Source of the DNA: a virus | DNA: 58,052 nucleotides | Strand: one strand, 5' to 3' | Virus record (IMG/VR): IMGVR_UViG_3300009503_000396 | Location: 1 to 58,052 of that record | Shown here: piece after piece, positions 1 through 5,978 of the stretch | Layout of the letters: every line of letters begins with the position of its first letter | Position numbering within the stretch: position 1 is the first letter of the stretch | The notes under the pieces: model-generated | Databases searched by the model: none | What the model saw: the letters and a program-made list of their open reading frames with translations, nothing else | Told to the model about the DNA's origin: nothing | Position numbers and translations under genes: made by a program

Positions 1-2
1 AA

Positions 3-71
3 GCAGACACATTCAAGAAGGCAACAGAAATACTAGCACCCTTTGTCCTCCAGGAAGAACTGTCCAAGTGA
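3..71 (+). CDS. C-terminal end of a truncated gene
   Basis: An open frame enters from the left edge and ends at TGA 69-71. Only 22 residues are visible (ending LQEELSK), helical and charged. Too short to assign. The stop lies 10 nt before the next GTG start, so it probably heads the same co-directional gene string. Confidence 0.45.
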   Translation, partial: ADTFKKATEILAPFVLQEELSK

Positions 72-81
72 GGGGAGAGAG

Positions 82-210
82 GTGAGTAAAGTCTACTACT
101 GTCGTGTGTGTATGAAAGTCTCAAAGACAAAGAAATGTGAGACATGTGGAGGAGAATGCGAGGAGTTTACAATCCCGGAAGATATAACTCTTGGTGTCAT
201 TGCTGTCTGA
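82..210 (+). CDS. Small zinc-ribbon protein (42 aa)
   Basis: The GTG start at 82 sits in a purine-rich GAGAGGTGAG context. The 42-residue product has two CxxC pairs (YCRVC and CETC) about 13 residues apart, the minimal arrangement for a zinc ribbon, followed by an acidic tail. It is too short for an enzyme and probably binds nucleic acid or protein. The start could differ by a few codons. Function unknown. Confidence 0.5.
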   Translation: MSKVYYCRVCMKVSKTKKCETCGGECEEFTIPEDITLGVIAV

Positions 211-231
211 CAGTCAGTACAGAAGAGGACA

Positions 232-393
232 ATGAGAGTACCAAAACTATGCAAAGTCTGGTTTGAAGGCCCTTGTGGCAGAAAGATATGCTGTAGATAC
301 TGTGAGAAGAAAGACTGTGAGGTACGATGCTACAGAGCTAAAAGAAGCAAGTGCAATCTACGTATATCTCTATGGGACATGTTGACTGCTTAG
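232..393 (+). CDS. Cys-rich protein, tandem family A copy 1
   Basis: A 53-residue protein beginning at ATG 232 after AGAGGACA. Cysteines follow the order C-x3-W...CG-x3-CC-x2-C-x4-C-x3-C...C, ending in a Trp-Asp motif (LWDML). The same order recurs in the genes at 490 and 675, so these are three tandem diverged copies. The CC-x2-C core suggests zinc or Fe-S binding. Small proteins with CC-x2-C cores are, from general knowledge, frequent in prokaryotic virus genomes, but no function is assigned. Confidence 0.55.
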   Translation: MRVPKLCKVWFEGPCGRKICCRYCEKKDCEVRCYRAKRSKCNLRISLWDMLTA

Positions 394-489
394 ACCAATC
401 TGGAGTGCTACTGCCAAAAGAAGGAGGAATACAACACAAAGAATATAAGTCAGGAGTGGAAAAGACATAGTAAGAACGCAAGGTGCTAA

Positions 490-678
490 ATGATGGAGAA
501 CGTACCGGGAGATGCTGCATCGTCTAGGACAGTAAAGAGATATTGTGCAGTATGGTTTCTGACTGAATGTGGTAAGAGACTTTGTTGTCACTTCTGTGAG
601 AACAAGAAACTATGTGGCAAGTGTAATGCTAAATACGTCACTTGTCCTCAACGTGTATATGTCTGGGATGTGATGTGA
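490..678 (+). CDS. Cys-rich protein, tandem family A copy 2
   Basis: A 62-residue protein. ATG ATG at 490 follows AAGGTG. After about 16 extra N-terminal residues it matches family A: YCAVW, then CGKRLCCHFC, then CGKC, then a single C and a terminal VWDV. The Cys-Cys pair, the downstream CxxC-like pairs and the closing Trp-Asp align with the genes at 232 and 675. Probably metal-binding; role unknown. Confidence 0.6.
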   Translation: MMENVPGDAASSRTVKRYCAVWFLTECGKRLCCHFCENKKLCGKCNAKYVTCPQRVYVWDVM

Positions 679-848
679 CACAACAAGGAAGAAATGTCCT
701 CAAGAGGTATTGTAGAAAATGGCCGTACTGTCCTATTGGTAAGCATGTGTGTTGTTACTTCTGCAAAGAGGAATGTGACGTTAGATGCCTATCAGTTGAA
801 GACTGGAGAACATGTGAACAACGTTGCAAGTTATGGAATGTATTGTGA
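675..848 (+). CDS. Cys-rich protein, tandem family A copy 3
   Basis: GTG at 675 overlaps the upstream TGA (GTGA), which favours it over an earlier in-frame TTG at 642 that would overlap the previous gene by 37 nt. The 57-residue product carries RYCRKW, GKHVCCYFC, CDVRC and a terminal CKLWNVL, aligning with the two preceding genes. Likely zinc or Fe-S protein of unknown role. Confidence 0.55.
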   Translation: MTQQGRNVLKRYCRKWPYCPIGKHVCCYFCKEECDVRCLSVEDWRTCEQRCKLWNVL

Positions 849-882
849 AAGACAAGTTGGAAAGAAGAGGGAAGGAAAGAAA

Positions 883-981
883 ATGGTAACTATATCTACT
901 TACTATCTATGTCCTCTGTCTGTCAAAAGGAGGAAGTGTGTGAACACTAGAAGACACTTGGAAGTGTCCATGTGGAGATGA
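883..981 (+). CDS. Possible 32-aa basic peptide
   Basis: ATG 883 follows a purine-rich GGGAAGGAAAG stretch and opens 32 codons ending at TGA 979-981. The product is basic with two cysteines and has no recognisable domain. It overlaps the next gene by 10 nt. The frame continues upstream as a shadow of the preceding gene, so translation is uncertain. Confidence 0.25.
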   Translation: MVTISTYYLCPLSVKRRKCVNTRRHLEVSMWR

Positions 982-1220
982 TAGCACAAATACCAGCAAT
1001 AATTGTTCTCCTTCTGTTTGACACAATAGCTTTCTTGTTTGTTGGTTGGAGTATGATAGGGAAATTAGTAAAGGTGATAAGAAGGAAACTCAACAAGTCC
1101 ACAGAATCCAAAACAAAACAAGTAGTAGTTGCATGTCCAGTTCCATTGAGGAGAACAGAATATATGTATGGAGAGTGTGATGCAGAACTGGATGCTCAAG
1201 ACGAAGAGGAAGGTGTATGA
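972..1220 (+). CDS. Single-pass membrane protein
   Basis: An 82-residue protein from GTG 972 (alternative ATG 978). Residues about 6-28 are strongly hydrophobic, then comes a basic stretch (KVIRRKLNKS) and an acidic tail ending DEEEG. This predicts one membrane segment with the tail in the cytoplasm. Its stop overlaps the next ATG (ATGA at 1217), so the two are translationally coupled. Function unknown. Confidence 0.55.
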   Translation: MEMIAQIPAIIVLLLFDTIAFLFVGWSMIGKLVKVIRRKLNKSTESKTKQVVVACPVPLRRTEYMYGECDAELDAQDEEEGV

Positions 1221-1402
1221 CAAAGAGACTTAAAGAACAAGAGTGGTTAGTCTATCGCATGCAATACAACCATTGTTGTATCTGTTGTAAACATCTTCTT
1301 AAGAACACATGCCCAAAAGGTATAGATTATCCTAGAGTAATGGGATTCAGTAAACGTTATCCTCTCTGGAGAATAGGAAGTGCATGTGAATGCTGGTGTT
1401 AA
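1217..1402 (+). CDS. Small Cys-rich protein
   Basis: ATG 1217 overlaps the upstream stop and is preceded by GAGGAAGG. The 61-residue product has HCCICC near residue 20, another Cys at about 32 and a terminal CECWC. Cysteine clusters at both ends suggest metal binding. It does not fit the spacing of family A. Confidence 0.5.
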   Translation: MTKRLKEQEWLVYRMQYNHCCICCKHLLKNTCPKGIDYPRVMGFSKRYPLWRIGSACECWC

Positions 1403-1668
1403 ACCTAAGAGATGACAGAGTGATGGATAAGATAGAGTCTCTAAATGACATCTATCTAAAACTCTTTGGTCAGAAGAGAATTTGTGTCGCTTGTGGAGAG
1501 ACTTTCTATTGTATTGGTAGATGTGAAAAAGACTTTGGTGATAGAACACAACAGATTGACTTGTGCATGTGTAAGAGATGTTTAGTAGGTCAACTGAGAA
1601 AGGACAAGAGAGCATACATCAACAAACGTCTCAGGTGTTATACGTTCTTTAGTGAGGATAGAAAATGA
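1390..1668 (+). CDS. Zinc-finger protein, unknown function
   Basis: ATG 1390 has AGGAAG upstream with 9-nt spacing. In-frame GTG 1420 or ATG 1423 after AAGAGATGA are alternatives that avoid overlap with the previous gene. The 92-residue protein has CVAC, C-x3-C and CMCKRC clusters in the middle and a basic C-terminus. Probably zinc-binding and nucleic-acid related. The stop overlaps the next ATG (ATGA at 1665). Confidence 0.5.
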   Translation: MLVLNLRDDRVMDKIESLNDIYLKLFGQKRICVACGETFYCIGRCEKDFGDRTQQIDLCMCKRCLVGQLRKDKRAYINKRLRCYTFFSEDRK

Positions 1669-2270
1669 AAGAGTTTCATTTCAGTAAAGGGAACAGGAAG
1701 ATAACAAACAACGTTCTTATCTGGAATCTTCCAGCAATCAGCACTTGCCCTGGAAGTTCAACTGAGTGTAGAAAGTTCTGTTATGCCCTAAAGGCAGAAC
1801 GGTATCCCTCTTGCTTAGCCTCACGGAAGAAGAATCTGGAATTCTCTAAAAGAGAAGACTTTGTAGAACGTATAGTCGAATACTTAAAGAAACGGAAAGA
1901 GACAACAATTAGAGTTCATGAATCAGGGGACTTCTATTGTCCTTCATACTTCTACAAATGGTGTGAAATAGCAAGACAACTACCAGAGAAGACTTTCTAT
2001 GCTTATACCAAGTCATACTTCTTCAACAACTTCTGGGACAATGTACCAAGTAACTTCAAATTAATCCAGAGTGTAGAATCTAGGTTTCCAAACAAAGTTG
2101 ACTGGTCAAGGAGTACAGCTAGAGTGATACTTAGTCCAACAGAGAGGAAGCCAAATGAGTTCATCTGTCCAGAACAATTGGCAAAGAAGAAAGGAAGAAA
2201 GTTAAAGTGCATGGAAGAATGTAAACTTTGTCTGAGGGACAATATCCATGTTTGTTTCCTCAAGCACTAA
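1665..2270 (+). CDS. GP88-family viral protein
   Basis: A 201-residue protein starting in an ATGA overlap. The N-terminus has NRKITNNVLIWNLPA, then CPGSSTECRKFCYA, the run R-x2-N-x-E, a central VHESGDFYCPSYF and FYAYTKS. These are the hallmarks I associate with the gene-product-88 family of viruses (conserved 'tCPga..C...CYA' and 'R.h.sGDf...y...w' motifs). A C-terminal Cys cluster (CMEECKLC) follows. The biochemical role of the family is not established, as far as I know. The conserved Cys and Asp residues suggest a metal site. Confidence 0.7.
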   Translation: MKEFHFSKGNRKITNNVLIWNLPAISTCPGSSTECRKFCYALKAERYPSCLASRKKNLEFSKREDFVERIVEYLKKRKETTIRVHESGDFYCPSYFYKWCEIARQLPEKTFYAYTKSYFFNNFWDNVPSNFKLIQSVESRFPNKVDWSRSTARVILSPTERKPNEFICPEQLAKKKGRKLKCMEECKLCLRDNIHVCFLKH

Positions 2271-2286
2271 GACAAGAGGCAAGAAC

Positions 2287-2553
2287 ATGGAGACATACCT
2301 CTGGAGAAAGTTAGTCCCTAAAAAGGATATCTGTACAATCAAATGCCTTACTTGTTGTTGGGAATGTTCTTACTTGGACAAATGTGTATTTGAATCAGGA
2401 GGAATATGTTGTCTCTCACCATTCCATAAAGTGTGTCTTCATGCAGTAAAAGTATATCTACAAACATTCTATGGTTTGACAGAGCTAGAAGCATTCAGAT
2501 TAGCTTTAGAAGCCAAAGAAGGAAGGAGGATACATTATGACAAGAAGATGTGA
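2287..2553 (+). CDS. Cys-rich protein, family B member
   Basis: ATG 2287 follows AAGAGGCAAG and lies just after the GP88-like stop. An upstream in-frame ATG at 2248 would overlap that gene. The 88-residue protein has CTIKCLTCCWEC followed by C and CC, then a helical tail. The C-x2-CC-x2-C core resembles the proteins at 2861 and 3088. Probably a small metal-binding protein of unknown role. Confidence 0.5.
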   Translation: METYLWRKLVPKKDICTIKCLTCCWECSYLDKCVFESGGICCLSPFHKVCLHAVKVYLQTFYGLTELEAFRLALEAKEGRRIHYDKKM

Positions 2554-2623
2554 CTGTTGTGGTAGGATAATACCACTAGGAAAACCACACGTAGCTCACT
2601 TTAGCTGTGGTGTTTCCAGATGA
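2537..2623 (+). CDS. 28-aa CxCC zinc micro-protein
   Basis: ATG 2537 is preceded by a strong AAGGAGG eight nt away, inside the end of the previous gene. The 28-residue product has CDCCGR near the start and one later Cys with two His residues (HVAHFSC), enough for a single metal site. The strong ribosome binding site is the main support. It overlaps the upstream gene by 17 nt. Confidence 0.4.
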   Translation: MTRRCDCCGRIIPLGKPHVAHFSCGVSR

Positions 2624-2660
2624 CATTAAGGAAGAGAAATAAGAAGACAGATGAGGAAAT

Positions 2661-2864
2661 GTGGAGAGAGATCTTGGCCTCTGGCAAGCATGTGATATCC
2701 TTACTTGTCCAATGAACAGAGGAGGATGGTGTAAGAATCCTACGTACTACAAATACTTCCCAGTAGGAGGAGTAGTTATGATTTGTACTGTTACAATGGA
2801 AGGAATAGTAAAGAGAGTGGAGAAAGAAGAAAATGGTTGGATAGAGGAGTTGGAGTTGAAATGA
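2661..2864 (+). CDS. Small protein of unknown function
   Basis: GTG 2661 follows GAGGAAAT, and an in-frame stop just upstream (2652-2654) forces the start to lie here or later. The 67-residue product has three cysteines in the first 25 residues (CDILTCPM...WC) and an acidic/basic C-terminus. Its stop overlaps the next ATG (ATGA at 2861), suggesting coupled translation with the family B gene that follows. Confidence 0.45.
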   Translation: MERDLGLWQACDILTCPMNRGGWCKNPTYYKYFPVGGVVMICTVTMEGIVKRVEKEENGWIEELELK

Positions 2865-3061
2865 CAACATACTGTTTCTGGAAAGTACTCACACGTATCT
2901 TCAGTTCACCAACTTACAAGTGTATCAAGTGTTGTGCCATATGCAAAAAGAAGTGCAAGGACTGTCATTGGACTAAAGGATGCTACTTACGTCTTTCAGA
3001 GACAGAATATCTCATTCTTAGAGTTAGTTTGTCCACTTTGACAGTCCTGCGGATGCATTAG
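2861..3061 (+). CDS. Cys-rich protein, family B member
   Basis: Start chosen at ATG 2861, which overlaps the upstream TGA. A longer in-frame reading from TTG 2783 would run inside the previous gene. The 66-residue protein has CIKCCAICKKKCKDCHW followed by C and a hydrophobic tail. It shares CI[KR]CC-x2-C and CHW-x3-C with the gene at 3088, so the two are paralogues. Confidence 0.5.
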   Translation: MTTYCFWKVLTRIFSSPTYKCIKCCAICKKKCKDCHWTKGCYLRLSETEYLILRVSLSTLTVLRMH

Positions 3062-3087
3062 AATATTTACAGTCTCTGAGGAGAAGA

Positions 3088-3327
3088 ATGGAACAAAAGT
3101 ATTGTCTCATAAAAGTAAGTGACCCTTCACACTACGTCATGAAAGATGGAAAGCCTTGCATTAGGTGTTGTTATGGTTGTCCAGACATTGACAGTTGCCA
3201 TTGGAAGGGTTTGTGTCACTTGAGAGAAACATGTCTCTTACGTATTTCAGCGAGAGAAATGGTTTTGTGTCGTATTGATCCAGCATACAAAGAAATCATA
3301 ATCGCAAGGAGAGTAAAACTTCTCTAG
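3088..3327 (+). CDS. Cys-rich protein, family B member
   Basis: ATG 3088 is preceded by GAGGAGAAGA. The 79-residue product has CIRCCYGC, then CHWKGLCHLRETC, then a hydrophobic and basic tail. The Cys order and the CHW motif match the preceding gene. Predicted metal binding; function unknown. Confidence 0.55.
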   Translation: MEQKYCLIKVSDPSHYVMKDGKPCIRCCYGCPDIDSCHWKGLCHLRETCLLRISAREMVLCRIDPAYKEIIIARRVKLL

Positions 3328-3337
3328 GTGTGAGAAG

Positions 3338-3718
3338 ATGAAGTACTCTCTTGTCTTTTCTCACATAGGAACACGTTCATTCTTAGTGAATAGGAGAACA
3401 ATCATTGAAAGGTATGCTGTTTGGCACATGTTTGTTGATGGAGAATTCTATGCCAATATACACTTAACATCTTCTTCTTATCTCCATGAATTGTTGAAAG
3501 AACTCTCTGACAAGGATGGAGCAATATCTTTTGACGAGGATGAGTGGAAACTAATCAAGTATTGTTTAGACCATACAAGGAAGTGGAAGATATTTGCAGA
3601 AGCAAGAGACACACTTAGAAAACAAGGAAGAGAAGCCATGTTCAATTACCTCAAAGAGAAATTAGCTGTTCATATACTTTCAGACAACTTGAAGGGAGTT
3701 AGATGGCAAAGAAACTAA
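3338..3718 (+). CDS. Unknown protein, 126 aa
   Basis: ATG 3338 follows GTGAGAAG. The protein is mixed alpha/beta, with an aromatic N-terminal half (YSLVFSHIGTRSFLV, VWHMFVDGEFY) and a helical C-terminal half rich in Lys and Arg. There are no clustered cysteines, unlike its neighbours. It overlaps the next gene by 16 nt. Not recognised. Confidence 0.5.
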   Translation: MKYSLVFSHIGTRSFLVNRRTIIERYAVWHMFVDGEFYANIHLTSSSYLHELLKELSDKDGAISFDEDEWKLIKYCLDHTRKWKIFAEARDTLRKQGREAMFNYLKEKLAVHILSDNLKGVRWQRN

Positions 3719-4008
3719 GAGACATACTCGACAAAGTTATAGACTCCATCCTTCTCATTGGCTATCCAATCTACCGTCTCAAGTGGAAGATAGTCTCTTG
3801 GAGAGAAGAACGTAAGCTATACAAGACAGAACAATGGAAGTTGATGTTGTATGGATATAAGACATGCATGTTTTATAGAGATTGGGGAGAGGGAAATGAA
3901 GTCTGCACAAGGAAGCTTGATAGTAAATTAAATTGTTTCTTTGGTAATGTACATTGTGACAAGTATAGATGTAAAGTTTATATCAATGACCCAATCAAAT
4001 GTTGGTAG
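3703..4008 (+). CDS. Cys-rich basic protein, 101 aa
   Basis: ATG 3703 after GGGAGTTAG. The N-terminal 35 residues form an amphipathic, weakly hydrophobic helix (SILLIGYPIYRL). The C-terminal half carries six cysteines (TC, VC, NC, HC, RC, KC) among aromatic and basic residues. Possibly a metal-stabilised domain. It lies directly upstream of the eS30-like gene. Confidence 0.5.
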   Translation: MAKKLRDILDKVIDSILLIGYPIYRLKWKIVSWREERKLYKTEQWKLMLYGYKTCMFYRDWGEGNEVCTRKLDSKLNCFFGNVHCDKYRCKVYINDPIKCW

Positions 4009-4017
4009 GTGAAATAC

Positions 4018-4233
4018 ATGCCTTCACATGGTTCATTGAGCAAGTCAGGGAAAGTACGAACACAACAACCTAAGCGATGGAGCGAACTTGGTCGAAAGAA
4101 TAGAAAAGGAGTACTAATGCATCACTACCACAAACACCTCTCTCCAAGACTTAGCACACGAAGAAGGTATGAGAAATATTTTGTCTTAAAGAGAAGGAAG
4201 GGACAAGTTTACAAATTTATGATACACAAGTGA
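4018..4233 (+). CDS. Ribosomal protein eS30 homologue
   Basis: The 71-residue product begins MPSHGSLSKSGKVRTQQPK, matching the eS30 signature HGSL-x-K-x-GKVR-x-Q-x-PK (here residues 4-19), and later has RRRYEKYFVL, matching the conserved C-terminal RRxYxKRFVL block. ATG 4018 is chosen because family members start M-P-S/T-H-G-S-L and AGGTGA lies 5 nt upstream. GTG 4009 would add three residues. In cells eS30 is a small-subunit protein near the decoding centre. Odd features: a His-rich stretch (residues 35-40) and a lengthened middle, making it longer than the 50-60 residues typical of archaea. Its position among viral-type orphans, not beside other ribosomal genes, suggests capture by the element. 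The structured RNA begins three nt after the stop. Confidence 0.8.
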   Translation: MPSHGSLSKSGKVRTQQPKRWSELGRKNRKGVLMHHYHKHLSPRLSTRRRYEKYFVLKRRKGQVYKFMIHK

Positions 4234-4235
4234 AA

Positions 4236-4472
4236 GATGGAGGGTAAGTCTGAAGAACTTTTGTTGTCTGTGCAGACTTTTTACTTTCCCTTCATCCACG
4301 AGTGGGAGTTGACAAGTCTGTTGATGATTTTTCAGTCTATTAGACTAATCTACTTGTCAGCTCCCAAATTGGCCGATGAGAGTCTTAGAATAGGTTTCAA
4401 GTCTGTTAAGAGATTCAACTCTCATCGGCCAACTCCAAAGAAGTCGAGATGTCTTTCGAGTATCTTCAGTCT
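4236..4472 (+). ncRNA. Structured RNA with three long hairpins
   Basis: About 340 nt between the eS30-like stop and the next gene hold three consecutive stems. Stem 1 pairs 4236-4252 with 4273-4296 (bulged). Stem 2 pairs 4304-4317 with 4352-4365 (14 bp, one T-G pair). Stem 3 pairs 4369-4383 with 4418-4432 (15 bp, perfect), with an inner TCTTA/TAAGA stem. Loop 2 contains its own AGTCT-ATT-AGACT hairpin. The wobble positions in stems 1 and 2 pair only in RNA read from the + strand, which argues for transcription in that direction. A 79-codon open frame (4237-4476) covers the same bases but looks incidental. Segment 4305-4311 can also pair with 4430-4436, an alternative fold. The role is unknown; it might be a stand-alone RNA, a 3' UTR of the eS30 mRNA, or a processing signal. 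Confidence 0.6.
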
Positions 4473-4526
4473 TTAAGGAAGTAGTTACCTCTTTCCTCTC
4501 CTGCAAATTGATTCTTTAACAGAAAA

Positions 4527-4532
4527 TTTATA
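4527..4532 (+). promoter_or_regulatory. Archaeal TATA box for gene at 4570
   Basis: TTTATA preceded by GAAAA purines, 43 nt before ATG 4570. A start site about 26 nt downstream (near 4555) would leave a short leader containing GGAAGAGG. It follows the structured RNA and so probably starts a new transcript. Confidence 0.45.
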
Positions 4533-4569
4533 AGTCAGTAAAGTAACGTGTAGAGTAGGATGGAAGAGG

Positions 4570-4839
4570 ATGGAACCAATTCGTAGACACAAAGTCCGCT
4601 GTCTTATTTGCAAGAAAGAAGGTGTAGTAGAAATTCAAGGAGGAAAGATACTTACGAGTGGTTGGTACTATTATGGAAGGATGGACATGAATGCTTGTCA
4701 TACAAACAAGTATGTGTACCTCTTTACACCAGAAAACAAGAAGAACCCTTGGAGACGTATAAAGAACCCAGACTATGATCCTAATGTCAAGAGAAAATAT
4801 GTTGAGATATGGGAATGTCCAAAATGTGCAGAAGAATAA
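4570..4839 (+). CDS. Zinc-finger protein, 89 aa
   Basis: ATG 4570 is preceded by GGAAGAGG. CLIC (residues 11-14) and CPKC close to the C-terminus form two zinc-ligand pairs flanking a Tyr-rich, charged core, the layout of a zinc ribbon with a long insertion. It is the first gene after the TATA box at 4527. Function unknown. Confidence 0.5.
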   Translation: MEPIRRHKVRCLICKKEGVVEIQGGKILTSGWYYYGRMDMNACHTNKYVYLFTPENKKNPWRRIKNPDYDPNVKRKYVEIWECPKCAEE

Positions 4840-4848
4840 AGCATGAAG

Positions 4849-4946
4849 AACTCCGAGAGAAGGGTAAGCACGTGAGTCTAACATTTTTCTTCAGTCTCCG
4901 AGGTATGTTTACTCTCGTGCTTGCCCTCTAAACGGAGGTTAATGTG
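4849..4946 (+). promoter_or_regulatory. Hairpin leader covering the RBS of 4944 gene
   Basis: Segment 4861-4877 pairs with 4911-4927 (16 of 17 positions, one G-U and one mismatch). An inner AACAT/ATGTT stem (4880-4884 with 4905-4909) extends it. The outer segment 4849-4855 (AACTCCG) pairs with 4933-4940 (CGGAGGTT), the ribosome binding site of the next gene. The fold would hide the RBS, so translation could be controlled by a ligand, protein or temperature. It matches no riboswitch class I recognise. Confidence 0.55.
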
Positions 4947-5240
4947 TTGAAAATTACAACTTTACGACCTCTTTGGAAACAGATAACCTTTGAAGAAAAT
5001 GAACCAGGGATCTGTTGGAATACATCAATGGCAGAAGAACGAATATTCTATGTGAGAGCTGGAGACAAGATGTGTGCTGTAGGAATGATACGGAGAGGAC
5101 GCAACTGGAATGACTATGGTGCAGAAGGAATGCACTGTGCAGATTGTCCATACTTCCTTCACAAGAAAGTAATGGGAAGAGCAGAGAAAGAACTACTGCA
5201 TGAATTGGAGGAGACTTTGAAGAGAAGAATAAAGGTGTAG
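4944..5240 (+). CDS. Unknown protein behind hairpin leader
   Basis: The 98-residue protein starts at GTG 4944, 5 nt after CGGAGG. It has a beta-rich N-terminal part, HCADCPYF near residue 70 and a helical, Glu/Lys-rich end. The three-Cys arrangement (GICWN, KMCAV, HCADC) may hold a metal. No family recognised. Its translation is probably regulated by the upstream hairpin. Confidence 0.5.
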   Translation: MLKITTLRPLWKQITFEENEPGICWNTSMAEERIFYVRAGDKMCAVGMIRRGRNWNDYGAEGMHCADCPYFLHKKVMGRAEKELLHELEETLKRRIKV

Positions 5241-5244
5241 ACGT

Positions 5245-5586
5245 ATGAGAGTAAAACTACGTATTAGCTTCCCCTATGGAGAAGTATTGTGGTGGAACAA
5301 AGATCACTATGAACGTATCACATCCGACAATATCCTTAGGTGTTTGTTGGACTTCACAGAAGTAAGAGCATTCAATTGTGTCTTCAACTATAAAGACCAT
5401 ACATTCACAGTTACAGCAGACTTGTCTCCTCTGACAGAAAAACAGTTAATCGATAGCTTCAGAGAAGCATTTGCTAAACTATTCAAGAAGAACCAAGTAA
5501 TGGTTACTGTATTAGAAAGACACTTGAGCAAGAAGGAGACAGAGCAAGTAGTCACTGCTTTAATGATGGAGAAGTTGGAGGATTAG
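5245..5586 (+). CDS. Unknown protein, 113 aa
   Basis: ATG 5245 lies 4 nt after the previous stop, with AAGGTG in the upstream gene end. The protein alternates beta strands and helices (VKLRISFPYGEVLWW, NYKDHTFTVTADLSPL) and lacks cysteine clusters. No recognisable motif. Confidence 0.5.
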   Translation: MRVKLRISFPYGEVLWWNKDHYERITSDNILRCLLDFTEVRAFNCVFNYKDHTFTVTADLSPLTEKQLIDSFREAFAKLFKKNQVMVTVLERHLSKKETEQVVTALMMEKLED

Positions 5587-5588
5587 CT

Positions 5589-5978
5589 ATGGAAGCGAAA
5601 TACTTACTTCGTTCTGCACCAAATGGTAGATTCTACTTGTTGGAGAAGAGCAATGGAGAATATGTCTCAATAGGTATGTTGTTGACTGAATATCCCATAG
5701 ACAAAGAACTCACACTTGCATTGGCTAACAAGGTGAAGAAGTTCCAAGTACTGCTCCGAAATGAAGGTGATATCATTTATATCTTGCCAGACAAGTTTGG
5801 AGACTTGTTGAAGATACACATCAAAGTCTATGGAAGGTTGCAGTCATTTGGAGAGAAGTTAAGATACATTGAGAGACTTCAGTTCTTTACACTCTTAGAA
5901 GAGGAGAACTATGAAGAACTCATACGAAGACTTGAACTCTTATATCTTGGAACAGTTGTGGAGGGAGAACACAAGTGA
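5589..5978 (+). CDS. Unknown protein, 129 aa
   Basis: ATG 5589 follows GGAGGATTAGCT. Predicted alpha/beta with a Leu-rich C-terminal helix (ELIRRLELLYLG). No metal motif or known signature. Its stop overlaps the start of the winged-helix-like gene (GTGA at 5975). Confidence 0.5.
   Translation: MEAKYLLRSAPNGRFYLLEKSNGEYVSIGMLLTEYPIDKELTLALANKVKKFQVLLRNEGDIIYILPDKFGDLLKIHIKVYGRLQSFGEKLRYIERLQFFTLLEEENYEELIRRLELLYLGTVVEGEHK

Noticed and set aside
405-470. 21-codon frame between the first two family A genes
   Set aside because: No clear RBS and no motif. Too short to support.
694-981. 95-codon frame overlapping the third family A gene
   Set aside because: Its first half is a shadow of the Cys-rich gene in another frame. 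Only the last 32 codons might be a separate peptide.
1247-1615. Long minus-strand open frames (this and many others, such as 21496-22020 and 39054-39869)
   Set aside because: They mirror well-supported + strand genes, lack RBS and family motifs, and arise from the purine-rich coding strand.
4237-4476. 79-codon frame on the + strand after the eS30 gene
   Set aside because: It covers three strong hairpins whose pairing explains the sequence better. The product is low in complexity and lacks any motif or RBS with good spacing.
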